From Nostocales cyanobacterium HT-58-2 (GTDB lineage: Bacteria > Cyanobacteriota > Cyanobacteriia > Cyanobacteriales > Nostocaceae): 64,000 nt of DNA. This document shows positions 61,643-64,000 of this stretch, one piece after another. Where the stretch lies: contig CP019636.1 of the NCBI GenBank assembly GCA_002163975.1, forward strand, positions 1,551,001-1,615,000. The letters are read 5' to 3'. The notes beneath the pieces are model-generated. The model ran no database searches, had not been told where the DNA came from, and was given only the letters and a program-made list of their open reading frames with translations. Numbering within the stretch: the stretch's first letter is position 1; each line of letters starts with the position of its first letter. The position numbers were made by a program, and so were the translations under genes.

Positions 61643-62509
61643 ATGAGCCTAGATAGTCAAACTCTAGACAGACCTATTTTCGAGAATCTGCCGCATATTG
61701 AAGCAGTTCTCCATTATCTCGTCCCGATGGCAGAAAAACCTGTTAACTACACCTACGAACCGCCACCGGGTGTTAAGCGACACAACGGCACGTATGAGGG
61801 GCACACGCTGCCGATTTATAATGCTCGGTCGATTACAAGGGAATTATCCCTGGATCAAGAGGGCTTTGCGCTGGCTGTACATGACAGCGCTGTCCGCGAC
61901 TTTTACGATGAGGACGAAGTGAGCCGCGTCTACTATCCCGAAGCTGAACAACTTTTAAAAGATGTGACAGGTGCAGCTAAGGTGGTAGTGTTCGATAGCA
62001 CCGTCCGTAATGCTCAACGAGCCAAACAAGGTGAGAATAGCGTCAAGGAGCCTGTAAGGCGCGTACACAACGACTTCACCGCCAAATCCGGCTACACTCG
62101 TGCCCGCAGAGAGTTAGCGGCGATTGGGTTGGATGATCCTGAGGTACTTTTGCAACATCGGTTTGCTGTGATCAACATCTGGCGACCAATTGCAGAACCG
62201 ATACAGGAGTCTCCACTAGCAGTGTGCGACGCGCAGAGTATTGCATCAACAGACCTCGTGGCTGGCGACCTCGTATATCGCGATCGCGTCGGCGAGACAT
62301 ATGCAGTTACCTACAACCCAGAGCATCGATGGTTCTACTTCCCGCAAATGCAACGGGACGAGGCGCTACTTATTAAGTGCTTCGACTCCGCAGAGGACGG
62401 ACGAGCAAGATTTGCTGCCCACACCTCGTTCGACGATCCGACAAGCTCACCGAATGCCCCACCGCGCGAGAGTATCGAACTGCGGACGCTAGTTTTTTAT
62501 CCTACTTAG
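61643..62509 (+). CDS. CmcJ/NvfI-family oxidoreductase
   Basis: A 288-residue protein of the family named after CmcJ (cephamycin 7-alpha-methoxylation) and NvfI (a fungal 2-oxoglutarate/iron oxygenase). Recognised blocks: VNYTYEPPPGVKRHNGTYEG, VYYPEAEQLLKDVTGA, the candidate iron site VHNDFT (His-x-Asp, about residue 138), AVINIWRPI and the late Arg in HTSFDDPTSSPNAPPRESIE. It probably catalyses oxidation of a small molecule; the substrate is not predictable. Start ATG at 61643, with AGAGG upstream; a GTG at 61634 is less likely. It stands beside a GST gene, in DNA rich in mobile elements. Confidence 0.82.
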   Translation: MSLDSQTLDRPIFENLPHIEAVLHYLVPMAEKPVNYTYEPPPGVKRHNGTYEGHTLPIYNARSITRELSLDQEGFALAVHDSAVRDFYDEDEVSRVYYPEAEQLLKDVTGAAKVVVFDSTVRNAQRAKQGENSVKEPVRRVHNDFTAKSGYTRARRELAAIGLDDPEVLLQHRFAVINIWRPIAEPIQESPLAVCDAQSIASTDLVAGDLVYRDRVGETYAVTYNPEHRWFYFPQMQRDEALLIKCFDSAEDGRARFAAHTSFDDPTSSPNAPPRESIELRTLVFYPT

Positions 62510-63194
62510 TTTTTTATCCTACATAGATGGATGATAGATGGATGCCGCACATTATCTGAGGCATCCTAATACCGTTTGGAGCGGTATGGATATGCAGGGG
62601 AAGAAGAAGTACTTTCAAGGATAGGGTTTTCAGAAAGGGGGATTGAAGCAGGTAAAATACACAACTGAAGTCACAGCGCAAAAATACGCAAGACAGATAC
62701 CGCGAAGAATTGAAGGGTGTGGGAGGGGGAATGCAGCTAGGAAAGAGTTTAGTTGTAGCAAACTGCTGATTTCACCCAAAAAGCTAAAAATACTTATGGA
62801 GCAGTTTCAGCATAGTTGCAGTTAGTACACTTTCGCTTATCATCGAGGATGCGCGGTCTTGAGAATTGATGTTTGCAGTTCGCTAGTGTGATTCGTTCTG
62901 TCGAGCAGAAATTTCTGATGCATCGAGCGTCCGCCGTAATGCACACAGCATTTTGTTCGCCATCGCCGGACTGTATTGTTCCATCAGCACGAACCGTACC
63001 GGAGCAGTATGCTGGTAGCGTAACTTCGACAAATCGAGAGTTGAAGCGTTGCAGACATCCGACGTTAACAACCGGGCGATCGCATTGCAGATGCGATTTG
63101 CAGATGCGATCAAAGACTAATTTCAAAACGCCTCAACTTCTATCTTGGAACCCTCTGGAGACTTGCGAACCTTAACTTGACGTGAGTTCGACGT
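62510..63194. other. Region between CmcJ-like gene and IS982 element
   Basis: 685 bases without an intact gene. A minus-strand integrase remnant lies at about 62883-63126. The part at 62550-62820 has no recognised feature. A short direct repeat TTGCAGATGCGAT occurs twice near 63083-63108. Confidence 0.55.
62883..63126 (-). pseudogene. Remnant of a tyrosine-type integrase
   Basis: The minus-strand frame reads ICNAIARLLTSDVCNASTLD, then LSKLRYQHTAPVRFVLMEQY, then SPAMANKMLCALRRTLDASE and soon stops. The W/LSKLRY-HTAxVR-xLMExYxPAxxNxMLxALRxxL pattern is the SAM-like core-binding domain of tyrosine recombinases, in which the catalytic domain would follow. That domain is missing, so this is a truncated relic about 75 residues long. 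Recognition is by pattern from memory. Confidence 0.5.
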
Positions 63195-64000
63195 TTAGAA
63201 AACGGCAGGAGGTAGTGCAGGTAAATCTTTTGGGTAAATATCAATCGACGGTTTTTTGGGCAAATAGGTATAAGCAGCTAAACCAGCCATCAAGTTAACC
63301 AAAAAGTGAAATGGACTACGATGGCTGGAGTGTTCTATTTGACATATATTTTTCAGATGGTCATAGACCGACTCAATTACAGCGCGTTTGCGTAAGAGAA
63401 TCTTATCAATCAGTTTTCCCAAACAATTTTTCATTTTCTTCTTAGATTTTGTGACTAATTGTAACCCTCGCTCATATAACTCCTCAAATAATTTTTGAGA
63501 GATGTATCCTCTATCACCAAATAATTTACCAATTAAGTCACGAGTCATACCTGGAACTGGTTTTCGGTCATCCACGTTTGCTGGGGTTAGTGAAAATGCG
63601 AGTAATTCTCCGCAATCATTAATAATCAAATGCAGTTTAAATCCAAAGTGCCAGCCCACAGAGTTTTTGCCCCATTTTACTAACCCTTTAAATACCTTGT
63701 GAGAATGCGCCCGACAGTTGTGACAAACATTAATTGGCGTAGAATCGATAAAGCTAATCCCTGTCATTTCTCCTGTACGTGTATGTAAAAAGCAACATAA
63801 TAGCATTAAGCACCAAGGCATCAATTCCACAAACCGAGTGTAGCTGACCAAATTAGGAAATGCTTCACGCCAACTTGTCAGCACATGCAACTTGTAGAAT
63901 TCCATGAAAGTCTTATATCCACTGCCATGAAATGCGATGACTATTGTCATCACTTCTGATAAATGCATCCGGGAAGTGCTGCGCCTTTCTCCTGTTGTCG
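63195..64000 (-). CDS. IS982-family transposase (5' end outside window)
   Basis: At least 268 residues of a DDE transposase of the IS982 type, read on the minus strand and open to the window edge (TTGERRSTSRMHLSEVMTIV at the start of what is visible). N-terminal HLSEVMTIVIAFHGSGYKTF is typical. The catalytic residues are Asp in FIDSTPINVCHN, Asp in LFGDRGYISQKLFEELYERG and Glu in RKRAVIESVYDHLKN. The end, PFHFLVNLMAGLAAYTYLPK, is also characteristic. No stop or frameshift is visible in the part present, so the element may be intact. The stop is at 63195-63197. Confidence 0.92.
   Translation of the reverse strand, partial: TTGERRSTSRMHLSEVMTIVIAFHGSGYKTFMEFYKLHVLTSWREAFPNLVSYTRFVELMPWCLMLLCCFLHTRTGEMTGISFIDSTPINVCHNCRAHSHKVFKGLVKWGKNSVGWHFGFKLHLIINDCGELLAFSLTPANVDDRKPVPGMTRDLIGKLFGDRGYISQKLFEELYERGLQLVTKSKKKMKNCLGKLIDKILLRKRAVIESVYDHLKNICQIEHSSHRSPFHFLVNLMAGLAAYTYLPKKPSIDIYPKDLPALPPAVF

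Noticed and set aside
62643..62825. Plus-strand frame of 60 codons
   Set aside because: Lys/Arg-rich, no start signal and no domain; lies in a region with gene relics on the other strand.
1..64000. CRISPR array, rRNA operon or replication origin
   Set aside because: No regularly spaced direct repeats of CRISPR type, no rRNA-like blocks and no cluster of DnaA boxes were noticed on reading; a dedicated search could still find small RNA genes.

Overview
The window is a piece of a cyanobacterial chromosome, most likely from a filamentous, heterocyst-forming species (Nostocales type). Reasons: the left edge carries the 3' part of ntcA; HIP1 octamers (GCGATCGC) are frequent; petF, a BvdR-like reductase, an RppA/RppB-like two-component pair and several cyanobacteria-typical DUF proteins (DUF3084, DUF3146, DUF1350) are present; and short tandem heptamer repeats like those known from heterocystous cyanobacteria occur between genes. 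No rRNA, tRNA or CRISPR array was seen.

Layout. 1-6.2 kb: ntcA (partial), a hairpin-rich repeat patch, DUF3084, a YqgF-like protein, DUF3146 and pnp. 6.9-11.5 kb: a coupled Snf2 helicase + SWIM zinc-finger pair followed by a Trypco1-domain protein. 11.6-20.2 kb: SDR, TPR lipoprotein, pentapeptide-repeat membrane protein, a desaturase divergent from a TetR regulator fused to a recombinase-like domain with two operator-like palindromes between them, map, bvdR and petF. 20.4-28.7 kb: SpoIID-like protein, sulfiredoxin + Dps, an XRE-GrpE fusion, a STAS/PP2C partner-switch pair, DUF1350 and an ABC exporter. 28.7-36.8 kb: ABC1 kinase, YidD, ManC, an LCP protein, MurJ and an outer-membrane-like protein, so envelope biogenesis is prominent. 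36.9-44.9 kb: two-component system, glycine-zipper protein, GMC oxidoreductase, a 242-bp MITE-like element, SMP-30/DoxX and a double VOC protein.

45.0-51.4 kb is the most coherent module: two DUF2231 membrane proteins, cytochrome oxidase subunits II, I and III, a small two-helix membrane protein and an NDH-2 dehydrogenase, all on the minus strand. Subunit II lacks the CuA cysteines and histidine, and subunit I has the A2-type YSHPxVY motif. This fits an ARTO/Cox3-like oxidase not fed by cytochrome c, with NDH-2 as a plausible quinone reducer.

52.1-58.5 kb is a carbohydrate block: SDR dehydrogenase, amylo-alpha-1,6-glucosidase, cation transporter, cupin and GH15 glucosidase. From 58.5 kb to the end the DNA becomes mobile: a run of three abutting hairpins, a decayed IS4-family element with 19-bp terminal repeats, a HAD hydrolase remnant, GST and CmcJ-like oxidoreductase genes, an integrase remnant and an IS982-type transposase that runs off the window.
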